The notes: generated by a model not told the origin, from the sequence alone. Shown: positions 34,836 to 44,013, counted from the first letter of the stretch. The stretch: 64,000 nt of DNA from Streptomyces sp. DH-12 (GCF_002899455.1 NZ_PPFB01000001.1:4130001-4194000); one strand, 5' to 3'. A program made the numbers and translations.

Positions 34836-36305
34836 TCACGGGCCGCCGGGCACCTCGGGCGGCGGGGTCGGGGCGCCCGGGAGGCGGATGGTGGCGGTGG
34901 TGCCGCCGCCCTCCGCCGGGGTGAGGGCGACCGTGCCGCCCGCCTGCTGCACCGTGCGCGCCACGATGGACAGGCCGAGGCCCGAGCCGGGCAGGGCGCG
35001 GGCGCCGGGGGAGCGCCAGAAGCGGTCGAAGACGTGCGGGAGTTCGTCGGCCGCGATGCCCGGACCCTGGTCCCGGACGGTGAGGACCCCGTCGGCGAGC
35101 CGCACCTCGATCGTGCCGCCCGGCGGGCTGAACTTCACCGCGTTGTCCAGCACGTTGACCACCGCCCGTTCCAGCGCCGCCGGTTCGGCCCGCACGTACC
35201 AGGGGCTCAGGCCGGCCGTGATGGTCAGCTCCGGGCCGCGCAGCCGGGCCCGGCGCAGGGCCGCCTCCACCACGTCCTGCCAGGCGACGATCTCCGCACG
35301 GCCCGCCTGGTGGCCCGGGTCCGGGCGGGACAGCTCCTGGAGGTCGCCGATGAGCGCGGCCAGCTCCGTCATCTGCGCCTTCACCGAGTCCAGCAGCGCC
35401 TTGCGGTCGGCGGGCGGCAGGGGCCGCCCGGTGTCCTCGCTGCGGGTCAGCAGTTCGATGTTGGTGCGCAGCGAGGTGAGCGGGGTGCGCAGTTCGTGCC
35501 CGGCGTCCGCGATGAGCTGCTGCTGCAGGTCGCGGGAGCTGGCGAGGGCGGACGTCATGGAGTTGAAGGAGCGCGACAGGCGGGCGATCTCGTCCTCCGA
35601 CTCGTCCTCCACGGGGATGCGGACGCCCAGGTCCTCGGTGCGGGCGACGTGTTCGACGGCCTCGGTGAGCTTGTCGACCGGGCGCAGTCCGGCGCGGGCC
35701 ACGGCGAGACCCGCGGCGGCCGAGCCGAGCACCCCGACACCGGAGACCAGCAGCAGGATCAGCGCCAGGTCGTTGAGCGTGGAATGGGTGCCCTTCAGCG
35801 GGACCGCCACGATGACGGCCGCGTGCGTGCTGGTCAGCGTGGACGGGTCGTTGATGACGAGCGGCAGGGTCAGCACCCGGACGTCGTCACCGTCCTGGTC
35901 GGCGCCGTCGCGGAAGATGCCGCTGGACCCGCTGCCCGCGTTCTCGATCACCCTGCGGTCCGACGCGGTGACCTTCACGCTCCCCACGGAGCTGGGGAAC
36001 AGGCAGACCGTGCCGTCCTCCTTGACCACCTGCGAGTACGTGTACTGGAAACCGCCCGCGCCGCTGTCGCGGGGCGTGTCCGTGCAGTCGGTGAGGGCGC
36101 TGCGGATCTCGTCCACCCGCTGCGGGCCCTGCAGCACGGTCGCCTTCTTCAGATCCTCGTCGACCTGCTCGTACAGCTTGCCCTGCACGATGAACCAGCA
36201 GGTCACCGACACCGCCGCCACCGCGAACGCCACCGCCGCGGCGACCAGCAGCGACAGCCGCGCCCGGATCGGCAGGGCGCGGAAACGGCGTACCGGTCCG
36301 GTCAC
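34836..36305 (-). CDS. Sensor histidine kinase, MprB-like
   Basis: A 489-residue kinase. Two membrane helices (about 17-40 and 178-200) flank an extracytoplasmic sensor domain. A HAMP domain, HisKA with His in DAGHELRTPLTSLR and HATPase with NVLDNAVKFSPPGG and RDQGPGIA follow. Its GTG start overlaps the regulator stop by GTGA. The protease-regulator-kinase arrangement resembles mycobacterial PepD-MprAB, which responds to envelope stress; the analogy is an inference. Confidence 0.93.
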   Translation of the reverse strand: MTGPVRRFRALPIRARLSLLVAAAVAFAVAAVSVTCWFIVQGKLYEQVDEDLKKATVLQGPQRVDEIRSALTDCTDTPRDSGAGGFQYTYSQVVKEDGTVCLFPSSVGSVKVTASDRRVIENAGSGSSGIFRDGADQDGDDVRVLTLPLVINDPSTLTSTHAAVIVAVPLKGTHSTLNDLALILLLVSGVGVLGSAAAGLAVARAGLRPVDKLTEAVEHVARTEDLGVRIPVEDESEDEIARLSRSFNSMTSALASSRDLQQQLIADAGHELRTPLTSLRTNIELLTRSEDTGRPLPPADRKALLDSVKAQMTELAALIGDLQELSRPDPGHQAGRAEIVAWQDVVEAALRRARLRGPELTITAGLSPWYVRAEPAALERAVVNVLDNAVKFSPPGGTIEVRLADGVLTVRDQGPGIAADELPHVFDRFWRSPGARALPGSGLGLSIVARTVQQAGGTVALTPAEGGGTTATIRLPGAPTPPPEVPGGP

Positions 36306-37036
36306 TCCGCGCCGCCCTGCCGCAGCACGTACCCCACCCCCCGCACCGTGTGCACCAGGCGCGGCTCGCCGCCCGCCTCGGTCTTGCGGCGCAGGTACAT
36401 GACGTACACGTCCAGCGAGTTGGACGACGGCTCGAAGTCGAAGCCCCAGACCGCCTTGAGGATCTGCTCACGGGTGAGCACCTGGCGCGGGTGCGCCATG
36501 AACATCTCCAGCAGGGTGAACTCCGTGCGGGTCAGCTCCACCGGGCGTCCGGCGCGGGTCACCTCCCGCGTGGCCAGGTTCATGGTCAGGTCGGCGAAGG
36601 TGAGGACGTCGTCGGTCCCGGCGGAGGCGGCCACCGCCGCCGCGTACGAGCTGCGCCGCAGCAGGGCGCGGATCCGGGCGAACAGCTCGTCCAGCTCGAA
36701 CGGCTTCACCAGGTAGTCGTCCGCCCCCGCGTCCAGACCGGTCACCCGGTCGCCGACGGTGTCCCGGGCCGTCAGCATCAGGATCGGCGTGGTGTCGCCG
36801 GTGGCGCGGATGCGGCGGGCGGCGGTCAGACCGTCCATCCGGGGCATCTGGATGTCGAGGACGAGGAGGTCGGGGCGGTGGGCCGCCGTCTTCTCCAGGG
36901 CGTCCACGCCGTCGACGGCCTCCTCGGTGTCGTATCCCTCGAAGGCCAGGCTGCGCCGGAGTGCTTCGCGCACCGCCGGCTCGTCGTCGACGATCAGGAT
37001 GCGCTGCGGGGCACGGTCGCCGTCTGCGGGGCTCAT
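36302..37036 (-). CDS. OmpR-family response regulator, MprA-like
   Basis: A 244-residue regulator: receiver domain with phospho-acceptor D61 (LLVLDIQMPRMDG), conserved Lys in YLVKPFELDEL, and a C-terminal winged helix (LTRTEFTLLEMFMAHPRQVLTREQIL, VHTVRGVGYVLR). It is coupled to the downstream kinase and lies 100 bases after the protease gene, so its control of that protease is plausible. Confidence 0.94.
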   Translation of the reverse strand: MSPADGDRAPQRILIVDDEPAVREALRRSLAFEGYDTEEAVDGVDALEKTAAHRPDLLVLDIQMPRMDGLTAARRIRATGDTTPILMLTARDTVGDRVTGLDAGADDYLVKPFELDELFARIRALLRRSSYAAAVAASAGTDDVLTFADLTMNLATREVTRAGRPVELTRTEFTLLEMFMAHPRQVLTREQILKAVWGFDFEPSSNSLDVYVMYLRRKTEAGGEPRLVHTVRGVGYVLRQGGAE

Positions 37037-37135
37037 CGGGTGGCGGGTCCTTCGTCTGCGCGCCGCGCGGCGGGCGCGGCGGGGGAGGGGAGGGGCTGTC
37101 GGATCCTCAGCGTCGCACGTTTCCCGTCCGGTGCG

Positions 37136-38140
37136 TCAGTTCGTCGCACCGGCCCTCAGGTCCGGCAGGTCCGCCTTGAGCGTGTTCACCGGGATGGTGA
37201 AGCCCAGCCCCACGCTGCCCGCGGCGGAGGACTCGGCGCCGCTCGGCGCGTACATCGCGGAGTTGATGCCGATGACGGCGCCGTTCATGTCGATCAGCGC
37301 GCCGCCGGAGTTGCCCGGGTTCAGCGAGGCGTCGGTCTGGATGGCCTGGTACGTGGTCGTGGAGTCGCCGGTGTCGCCGTTGAACTGCCGGCCGCCGTAC
37401 TCGAACGGCCACCCGCCGCCGCGCTGCCCCTGGCTCTCGTCCGTGGACACCGTGACGTCACGGTCGAGGGCGGAGACGATGCCGCTGGTCACCGTGCCGG
37501 TCAGGCCCTCGGGGGAGCCGATCGCGACGACCTGGTCGCCGACCCGCACGCCGTCGGAGTCGCCGAGCGTGGCGGCCTTCAGGCCGGAGGCGTCCTCCAG
37601 CTCGATCAGCGCCAGGTCCTTGCTGCTGTCGGTGCCGACGATCCGTGCGTCGTAGGTCCTGCCGTCGTCGGTGCGCACCTGGATCCGGGAGGCGCCGGCC
37701 ACCACGTGGTGGTTGGTGACGACCTCGCCGTCCTCGGTGACGATCACACCGGACCCGGTGGCCGAACCGGACGACGAGGCGGCCGTGATCTCCACGATGC
37801 TCGGGCCGACCGCCTCGGCGACCCCGGCCACCGTCCCCTCGAGGGACGCCGGCACCACGTCGGTCCCGGCGGCGGAGGACGCGCTGACGCCGGTGGTGGA
37901 GCCGCCGGCCAGCTCCTGCACTCCGTAGGCGGTGGTACCGCCGATCGCGGCGGCGACGATCGCCACGGCGACCAGCAGCTTGGCCGGGCCCCGGTTCCGC
38001 CGGTGCGCCGGGGCCGCGGCGGCGGGGCCGTCCGCGGGCCGCGGGACCGGGGGCGCGTAGGCCGACGGGGGCGGCCACTCGGGGTTCACCTGGGACGGGC
38101 CGTACTCGGGGGCGCCGCTCGGGCGGAAGTTCTCGCTCAT
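37136..38140 (-). CDS. HtrA-like serine protease without PDZ domain
   Basis: A 334-residue membrane-anchored trypsin-like protease. A proline-rich cytoplasmic N-terminus and one helix (about 53-74) precede the protease domain, with catalytic His in TNHHVVAG, Asp in SKDLALIE and Ser in NPGNSGGALI. The protein stops about 30 residues after the domain, where most HtrA/DegP proteins continue with a PDZ domain. The start ATG is followed by MSENFRPSGAPEYG. It is likely to act on misfolded envelope proteins with the adjacent two-component pair. Confidence 0.92.
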   Translation of the reverse strand: MSENFRPSGAPEYGPSQVNPEWPPPSAYAPPVPRPADGPAAAAPAHRRNRGPAKLLVAVAIVAAAIGGTTAYGVQELAGGSTTGVSASSAAGTDVVPASLEGTVAGVAEAVGPSIVEITAASSSGSATGSGVIVTEDGEVVTNHHVVAGASRIQVRTDDGRTYDARIVGTDSSKDLALIELEDASGLKAATLGDSDGVRVGDQVVAIGSPEGLTGTVTSGIVSALDRDVTVSTDESQGQRGGGWPFEYGGRQFNGDTGDSTTTYQAIQTDASLNPGNSGGALIDMNGAVIGINSAMYAPSGAESSAAGSVGLGFTIPVNTLKADLPDLRAGATN

Positions 38141-38283
38141 GCTCCTGAGCGTCCCGCCCGTCGATGAGAGCTGCCTGAGTCCTCGCTGAGAAGTCCGGCA
38201 GAAGTGCGTATGCCCGATATGAGAACCTGTGCGGCCGCGGATCCGGTGCGACGGGTCCCGGCCGGCCCCCGGGCCCCGGGGGA

Positions 38284-39306
38284 CTAGGAACAGCCGCAGG
38301 ACTGGCGGACCACCAGGCGGGACGGGAAGACCTTGAGGCGTTCCCGGCGCGAGCCCGCCACCCGCAGGCCGTCGTCGAGCACCAGGTCGACCGCCGCGCG
38401 GGCCATCGCCGGACGGTCGGAGGCGACCGTGGTCAGCGGCGGGTCGGCGAGCGCCGCCTCCTTGATGTCGTCGAACCCGGCGACCGCCAGCTCGCCCGGC
38501 ACGTCGATGCGCAGCTCCCGGGCGGCGCGCAGCACACCGATGGCCTGGTCGTCCGTGGAGCAGAAGATCGCGGGCGGCCGCCGCGGCCCCGACAGGATGT
38601 CCAGGGCGACCCGGTAGGCGTCGTAGCGGTTGTACGGGGCCTCGAAGAGCCGGCCCTCGGTGGTGGTGCCGGCTTCCTCCATCGCGCGCCGCCAGCCCTC
38701 GACGTGGTCGGAGACCGGGTCGCCGACGGCGGGGGTCTCCGCGGTGCCGCCGACGCAGGCGACGTACTCGTAGCCGTGCTCCAGCAGGTGGCGCACGGCG
38801 AGCTGGGCGCCGCCGATGTCGTCGGTGACGACGGCGACGTCGTCGAACGCCTCCGGCCGCTCGTGCAGCAGCACCACCCGGGCGTCCCACGCCTCGATCT
38901 CCGCGGCGGCCAGGTCGTTCAGCGCGTGGCTGACCAGGATCAGCCCCGAGACCCGCATGCCGAGGAAGGCACGCAGATAGTGGACCTCGCGCTCGCCGAT
39001 GTAGTCGGAGTTGCCGACCAGCACCATCTTCCCGCGCTCGGACGCGGCCTGTTCGACCGCGTGCGCCATCTCCCCGAAGAACGGCTGGCGGGCGTCCGGC
39101 ACGATCAGGCCTATGAGGTCCGTGCGCCGGGACGCCATCGCCTGGGCGACGCGGTCGGGCCGGTACCCCAGTTCCTTGATCGCTGCGAGCACCCGCTCGC
39201 GCGTGGCCGGGGCGACCGGCCGGGGTCCGTTGTTGATGACATAGCTGACGACGGCGGTGGACGTCCCCGCCAGTCGCGCCACGTCATCCCTGGTTACCTT
39301 GGCCAC
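38284..39306 (-). CDS. LacI-family transcriptional regulator
   Basis: A 340-residue LacI-type regulator: N-terminal HTH (VTRDDVARLAGTSTAVVSYVIN) with hinge helix, then a periplasmic-binding-protein-like sensor domain (GLIVPDARQPFFGEMAHAVE, DDIGGAQLAVRHLL, STDDQAIGVLRAARE). The C-terminus ends in an unusual CGCS. No sugar-uptake gene is adjacent, so the effector and targets are unknown. Confidence 0.93.
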   Translation of the reverse strand: MAKVTRDDVARLAGTSTAVVSYVINNGPRPVAPATRERVLAAIKELGYRPDRVAQAMASRRTDLIGLIVPDARQPFFGEMAHAVEQAASERGKMVLVGNSDYIGEREVHYLRAFLGMRVSGLILVSHALNDLAAAEIEAWDARVVLLHERPEAFDDVAVVTDDIGGAQLAVRHLLEHGYEYVACVGGTAETPAVGDPVSDHVEGWRRAMEEAGTTTEGRLFEAPYNRYDAYRVALDILSGPRRPPAIFCSTDDQAIGVLRAARELRIDVPGELAVAGFDDIKEAALADPPLTTVASDRPAMARAAVDLVLDDGLRVAGSRRERLKVFPSRLVVRQSCGCS

Positions 39307-39413
39307 GCGCGGAGTCTACGCGGATATATTCCCTCCGGGCAGGGCGTGCCGGAGGGTGTGAACCGGGGGAGAACGGCTCGTGTGCGCGCACCCGACGCTC
39401 AGGCGTGCGGCCG

Positions 39414-40193
39414 TCAGGCCTTCGCCCGGAGGGCGTCGGCGTCCCGCGTGGCCGTCTCGTCCGCTTCCGCCGCTTTTTGCCGGGCGCCCTTCGCCCTGGC
39501 CTCCTCGGACGCGCGTTCCCCCCGCTCCGGCGTAACGAATCGGTAACCGACGTTCCGCACGGTGCCGATCAGCGACTCGTGCTCCGGGCCGAGCTTGGCG
39601 CGCAGGCGCCGCACGTGCACATCGACCGTACGGGTGCCGCCGAAGTAGTCGTAGCCCCAGACCTCCTGGAGCAGCTGGGCGCGGGTGAAGACCCGGCCGG
39701 GGTGCTGCGCGAGGTACTTGAGCAGCTCGAACTCCTTGAAGGTCAGGTCCAGGACCCGGCCCTTGAGCTTCGCGGAGTAGGTCGCCTCGTCCACGGAGAG
39801 GTCGCCGTTGCGGATCTCCATCGGCGAGTCGTCGTCGACGATCTGCCGGCGGCCCGTCGCCAGGCGCAGCCGCGCCTCGACCTCCGCGGGGCCGGCGGTG
39901 TCCAGCAGCACGTCGTCGATGCCCCAGTCCGCGGTGACCGCGGCCAGGCCCCCCTCGGTCACCACCAGCACCAGCGGGCAGCCGGGGCCCGTGGAGCGCA
40001 GCAGCTGGCACAGGCTGCGGACCTGGGGAAGATCGCGGCGGCCGTCGACGAGGATCACGTCGGCGCCGGGGGTGTCCACCAGCGCGGGGCCCTCCGCGGG
40101 CGCCACCCGGACGTTGTGCAGGAGCAGACCGAGGGCGGGGAGCACCTCCGTCGACGGCTGGAGCGCGTTGGTCAGGAGCAGCAGGGAACTCAT
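39414..40193 (-). CDS. glnR: GlnR, global nitrogen regulator
   Basis: A 259-residue OmpR-like regulator. The N-terminal receiver keeps D50 (ADVILVDGRR) but lacks the acidic pair at its start (MSSLLLLTNAL), as in actinobacterial GlnR, which works as an orphan without a kinase. The C-terminal winged helix is VLDLTFKEFELLKYLAQHPG...RRLRAKLGPEHESLIGTVRNVGYRF. A charged tail of about 35 residues is variable. GlnR activates ammonium assimilation genes under nitrogen limitation. No partner kinase is nearby. Confidence 0.93.
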   Translation of the reverse strand: MSSLLLLTNALQPSTEVLPALGLLLHNVRVAPAEGPALVDTPGADVILVDGRRDLPQVRSLCQLLRSTGPGCPLVLVVTEGGLAAVTADWGIDDVLLDTAGPAEVEARLRLATGRRQIVDDDSPMEIRNGDLSVDEATYSAKLKGRVLDLTFKEFELLKYLAQHPGRVFTRAQLLQEVWGYDYFGGTRTVDVHVRRLRAKLGPEHESLIGTVRNVGYRFVTPERGERASEEARAKGARQKAAEADETATRDADALRAKA

Positions 40194-40556
40194 CGGGTCG
40201 TCTCACCTGCTCGGATCGTGGTTTCCCGGAACGCGGCCGTCCTGCGTTCGTGCACGGTTCGCTCGCCCATAACGTCTGGTTCCTCCTGGGTCCCTGCGAT
40301 GGGGCACCTCCCGTGCCATGGAGGCAGCGGGGGAGTTCACGGCCTTGCCGCGTGCGTTCGACGGCCCGTACACCGGGCGGTTTCCCGCCTTCGTATACAA
40401 CGCTTCCGAAAGCACAAAAGGACCCGGGGGCTTCACTGCCCGAGTCCTCTTCGCAGCAGAATAGCTGACATGGGCACCGATGCGGCAGGTCATGTGGCGC
40501 GATCCACCACGGGTCCACATTCCGGGACGCGGAGCGTCACGCAGGGCGGTGCGTCG
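40194..40556. promoter_or_regulatory. glnR-hydrolase intergenic region
   Basis: A 363-base divergent spacer. On the minus strand TTTTGT and TATACG (40397-40392) are spaced 16 bases apart and could be the glnR promoter, leaving a leader of about 190 bases. An imperfect hairpin (GGACCCGGG with CCCGAGTCC) lies at about 40420-40460. An in-frame ATG at 40470 could extend the hydrolase N-terminus. No gene is evident. Confidence 0.4.
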
Positions 40557-41360
40557 ATGCGGACGTTCTTGCGCACGGCGGACGGCGTGGCGATCGATTC
40601 CGTATACGAACGGAGAGAGGGCGGTTCACCGAACGGTTCCGGAAAAGGTTCCGTGAACGGTGACGGGAAGGGGGTCCGGGATGATTCCCCGGGGCTCGCT
40701 CTCGTGGTCGCGCACGGGTTCACCGGGGACGCGGACCGGCCCCACGTGCGGCGCGTCGCACGGGTCCTCGCGCGGTACGGCGCCGTCGTCACGTTCTCCT
40801 TTAGGGGGCACGGGCGGTCCGGCGGACACTCCACCGTGGGCGACCGTGAGGTGCTCGACCTCGCCGCGGCGGTCGGGTGGGCGCGGGAGCTGGGGCACAC
40901 GCGGGTGGTGACCGTGGGGTTCTCCATGGGCGGCTCGGTGGTGCTGCGGCACGCCGCGCTGGAGGCCGGCGGGGTGGACGCCGTCGTCTCGGTGAGCGCG
41001 CCGGCGCGCTGGTTCTACCGGGGGACCGCGCCCATGCGGCGGCTGCACTGGCTGGTGACGCGGCCCTCCGGGCGGCTGGTCGGGCGGTACGGGCTGCGCA
41101 CCCGCATCCACCACCGGCAGTGGGACCCCGTGCCGCTGTCCCCCGTCGAGGCCGTCCCCCGGATCGCGCCGACGCCGCTGCTGGTCGTGCACGGGGACCG
41201 GGACGCCTACTTCCCGCTCGACCATCCCCGGATGCTGGCGGACGCCGCCGGGGAGCACGGGGAACTGTGGGTCGAGCACGGCATGGGGCACGCGGAGAAC
41301 GCGGCGCCCGAGCCGCTGCTGGGGCGCATCGGGGACTGGGCGGCCGCCCGGGCGGGCTAG
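40557..41360 (+). CDS. Alpha/beta hydrolase
   Basis: A 267-residue alpha/beta-hydrolase: oxyanion region VVAHGFTGD, FSFRGHGRSGG, nucleophile elbow GFSMGGS, acid in VHGDRDAYFP and catalytic His in HGMGHAE. An insert of about 20 Gly/Ser/Asn residues near residue 25 is probably a disordered loop. The ATG at 40557 is chosen for GGGCGG upstream; a longer start at 40470 is possible. Substrate unknown; a lysophospholipase- or esterase-like role is a guess. Confidence 0.85.
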   Translation: MRTFLRTADGVAIDSVYERREGGSPNGSGKGSVNGDGKGVRDDSPGLALVVAHGFTGDADRPHVRRVARVLARYGAVVTFSFRGHGRSGGHSTVGDREVLDLAAAVGWARELGHTRVVTVGFSMGGSVVLRHAALEAGGVDAVVSVSAPARWFYRGTAPMRRLHWLVTRPSGRLVGRYGLRTRIHHRQWDPVPLSPVEAVPRIAPTPLLVVHGDRDAYFPLDHPRMLADAAGEHGELWVEHGMGHAENAAPEPLLGRIGDWAAARAG

Positions 41361-41400
41361 CCTGACCGTGTTCACCGTCAACCGATCGAGGAACCAGCAG

Positions 41401-41655
41401 ATGGCAAAGGTCACGGTGCGGTACTGGGCCGCCGCCAAGGCCGCGGCGGGGGTGGCCGAGGAGCCGTACGAGGCGGGCACGCTCGCCGACGCGCTCGCCG
41501 CCGTGCGCGAACGGCATCCCGGCGAGCTCACTCGCGTGCTGCTGAGGTGCTCGTTCCTCGTCGACGGTGATCCCGTGGGAAAGCGCGCGCATGAGACGGT
41601 ACGGCTGGCCGACGGCGGCACGGTCGAGGTGCTTCCGCCGTTCGCAGGAGGGTGA
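41401..41655 (+). CDS. MoaD/ThiS-family sulfur carrier protein
   Basis: An 84-residue ubiquitin-like protein ending in Gly-Gly (LPPFAGG), the feature activated as thiocarboxylate in sulfur transfer. The body (VTVRYWAAAKAAAGVAEE, LADGGTVEVLPPFAGG) matches MoaD of molybdopterin synthesis better than ThiS. GAGGAA precedes the ATG and a TAGCCT -10 lies at about 41358. No other molybdenum cofactor gene is adjacent. Confidence 0.88.
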   Translation: MAKVTVRYWAAAKAAAGVAEEPYEAGTLADALAAVRERHPGELTRVLLRCSFLVDGDPVGKRAHETVRLADGGTVEVLPPFAGG

Positions 41656-41658
41656 GGG

Positions 41659-42891
41659 ATGACGAACCAGCCGTACGGGTCGTACGGGGGCCACGAGGCT
41701 CCGGGGGGCCATGGGGGCCATGAGGCTCCGGAGGGCCACGGGACCTACGGGACTCACGGGACCTACGGGACTCACGGGACCTACGAGACTCACGGGACCT
41801 ACGGGACCTACGGGACTCACGGGACTCACGGGACCTACGGGGCGCCGGATCCGTACGCGCCTTATCAGCAGCCGCAGTCCCAGCCGCAGGCGTGGCCGGG
41901 GCAGCAGTACGACGATCCGTACGCGGACCAGCAGCACACGCAGCAGTGGCAGGGGCAGACGTGGGAGACGCAGATGCAGCCGCCGGTGGCGGCGGCTGAG
42001 GAGACGTCCTATCTGCCTCCGCAGGGGATCGCCCCCGCGGTTGCTCACGCGACCGCTCCCGCGGCTGCTCCCGCGCAGGCGCCGGAGCCCGCTCCGGTGG
42101 GGGAGGGCGAGCCCGAATACGGTCCGGCCACCCTCGCCGGGAACTCCCGCGTGACCGACGCGCAGCGGGCTCGGGCCGAGGGGCGGTCGCCGATCATCGA
42201 GCCCGGGATGCAGCCCGCGGTGCTGACGGCGGTGCTCGGTCTGCTGCTGGCCGGCGGGGCCGCGCTGGGGACGTACGCGCTGCTCGTGCCGCTGGTGGTG
42301 CTGCAGGGCGTGACCGCGGCGGGGTGGTTCCGGCTCAACGGGATGTGGCCGGCGCGGCAGGGCATCGCCCTCGGGTTCCTGGGGGCGCTGGTCGCGGACG
42401 CGGCGATGCTGGTCGCGGACCGGTCGCCCGCGGCGATCCTGGGGGCGCTGGGGGTGTGGGTGCTGCTGTCGCTGGCGCTGCAGCTGCGGTCGCACGCGGA
42501 CCCCGACGAGCGGATGTACGGCCTGATGGCGACGGTGGTCGCGGCGGCGCTGGCGATCGCGGCGGGCGGATACCTCGCGGCGGACGCGGACGCGGTGGTC
42601 GTGGGGGCGGTCGCGGTGGCGGCGGCGATGGTCGCGCGGGCGCTGCCGGTGGCGACGGCGGCGTCGGTGGTGGTCGCGCTGGCGGCGGCGGCCGGTGCGG
42701 GGTACGCGGCCGGCGGGATGTCGACGGACGGGGCCCTGATGGGGGCCGGGGCGGCGGTCTGCGCGCTGATCGGCCACCGGGTGGCCGGCTACGACTACCC
42801 GTCCCGCTTCGTCCACTTCACAGCGGGCGTCGCCCTGCCTCTGGCAGCGGCGGGTCCGGCCGTCCACGTCCTGGGCCGCCTGTTCGCCTGA
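41659..42891 (+). CDS. Membrane protein with Gly/Thr/Tyr/His repeat N-terminus
   Basis: A 410-residue protein. The first ~60 residues are tandem repeats (HGTYGT units), followed by a Gln/Pro/Tyr-rich region to about residue 110 and an Ala/Pro linker. The C-terminal half (about 185-410) has eight to ten hydrophobic segments. It starts three bases after the moaD-like gene with GGGTGAGGG as ribosome site, so the two are cotranscribed. The membrane part is conserved-looking but unassigned. The repeat region is probably disordered and variable in length between strains. Confidence 0.82.
   Translation: MTNQPYGSYGGHEAPGGHGGHEAPEGHGTYGTHGTYGTHGTYETHGTYGTYGTHGTHGTYGAPDPYAPYQQPQSQPQAWPGQQYDDPYADQQHTQQWQGQTWETQMQPPVAAAEETSYLPPQGIAPAVAHATAPAAAPAQAPEPAPVGEGEPEYGPATLAGNSRVTDAQRARAEGRSPIIEPGMQPAVLTAVLGLLLAGGAALGTYALLVPLVVLQGVTAAGWFRLNGMWPARQGIALGFLGALVADAAMLVADRSPAAILGALGVWVLLSLALQLRSHADPDERMYGLMATVVAAALAIAAGGYLAADADAVVVGAVAVAAAMVARALPVATAASVVVALAAAAGAGYAAGGMSTDGALMGAGAAVCALIGHRVAGYDYPSRFVHFTAGVALPLAAAGPAVHVLGRLFA
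41737..41842 (+). repeat. 9-base tandem repeats inside the membrane protein gene
   Basis: About eleven in-frame copies of a 9-base unit alternate between CACGGGACC TAC and CACGGGACT-type forms, giving T-Y-G and T-H-G triplets. An earlier, longer duplication (GGHEAP blocks) lies at 41686-41736. Confidence 0.85.
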
Positions 42892-43093
42892 GGCCGCCCG
42901 GTGCCGGGGGCGGGGACGCGCCGGCCGCTGCGGGCGCCCGGCCCTCCGTGGGCTCTCGTGCCTCGCGGCGGACGGGTCCGAGGCGTCCCTGTCACAGGTG
43001 ATCCACAATCCCCCGCTCCCCCACGGTCCCCGCATTACGCTCGCGTGAGGGCGACCGCCGGTCGCCGGGCACACGTCAGGTGGGGAACTCCGC

Positions 43094-43834
43094 ATGCGCG
43101 CACTGCGAACACTGCTCGTCATCGCCGTGATACTCGGCGGCATCTTCGTCGCCGTCGACCGCGTCGCCGTCCACGTCGCCGAGGGCGAGGTCGCCGACCG
43201 CCTCCGGGCCACCGAGGGCCTGGCCTCCACCCCCGACGTGGACATCACGGGCTTCCCCTTCCTCACCCAGGTGCTCGGCGGCTCGTTCGACGAGGTGCGG
43301 GTCGGCATCTCGGACTACGAGGCCGGCACCGGGGAGGGGAGCGGGACGATCCGGATCGCCGATCTGCGGGCCGATCTGCGGGGCGTCGAGTTCTCCGGTG
43401 ACTTCGGCTCCGCCGTCGCGGACAGCGCCACCGGTACGGCGACCCTGGCCTACGACGAGCTGCTGAAGGCCGCGAAGGCCGAGCCCCGGCAGGTGGCGCC
43501 CGGCATCACCGCCGAGGTGGTGGCGCTGTCCGACGGGGGGAACGGGAAGATCGAGGTCACGCTGGAGGCCACCGTGTTCGGCAAGAAGCTGCCCGGGCCG
43601 GTGCCCGTGCTCAGCTCGGTGACCGTCGTCGACGGGAACACGGTGCGCGTGCGGGCCGACGCGCTGCCGGTGCTGGGCGGGGTGGAGGCCGCCGAGTCGC
43701 GGGTGCGGCGGATCACCGACTTCGAGCAGAGCATCGACGGGCTGCCGGGCGGGATCCGGCTGGAGAAGGTGCAGGCGGCCGCGGACGGCGTGGACGTCAC
43801 GGTGACGGGGACGGACGTGCGGCTGGCCGGGTGA
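43094..43834 (+). CDS. LmeA/DUF2993 family phospholipid-binding protein
   Basis: A 246-residue protein with an N-terminal signal or anchor helix (LLVIAVILGGIFVAVDRVAV). A DUF2993 domain follows (DVDITGFPFLTQVLGGSFDEVRVGISDYE, PVLSSVTVVDGNTVRVRADALP). Mycobacterial LmeA of this family acts in lipomannan maturation and binds phosphoinositides; a similar envelope role is an inference. GGTGGGG precedes the ATG; a TACGCT -10 lies near 43036. Confidence 0.85.
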   Translation: MRALRTLLVIAVILGGIFVAVDRVAVHVAEGEVADRLRATEGLASTPDVDITGFPFLTQVLGGSFDEVRVGISDYEAGTGEGSGTIRIADLRADLRGVEFSGDFGSAVADSATGTATLAYDELLKAAKAEPRQVAPGITAEVVALSDGGNGKIEVTLEATVFGKKLPGPVPVLSSVTVVDGNTVRVRADALPVLGGVEAAESRVRRITDFEQSIDGLPGGIRLEKVQAAADGVDVTVTGTDVRLAG

Positions 43835-43976
43835 CGGGTGTCCGGTGGGCGAGACGGAGGCGTCCGCTGGACAGATGGGACGGCGTGGACGATGGGCGCG
43901 GTCCCGGTGCGGCGGGCGGTTTTTCCGGTCGTGGTATCGACTTGTGGACGATCTCGTCTCAGCATGCGACACGTCG

Positions 43977-44006
43977 GTGACAGGGGCGCCGGTCCGTCCC
44001 TACGAT
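43977..44006 (+). promoter_or_regulatory. Promoter of the leader peptide-rhodanese transcript
   Basis: GTGACA (43977-43982) and TACGAT (44001-44006) are separated by 18 bases. The -10 ends seven bases before the leader peptide ATG, so the leader peptide is probably translated from a leaderless mRNA. Confidence 0.7.
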
Positions 44007-44013
44007 CGTCCCC

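Noticed and set aside
34821..38167. Two long forward frames (631 and 605 codons) opposite the two-component and protease genes
   Set aside because: They are antisense to genes with full domain sets and show no start site or homologous motif.
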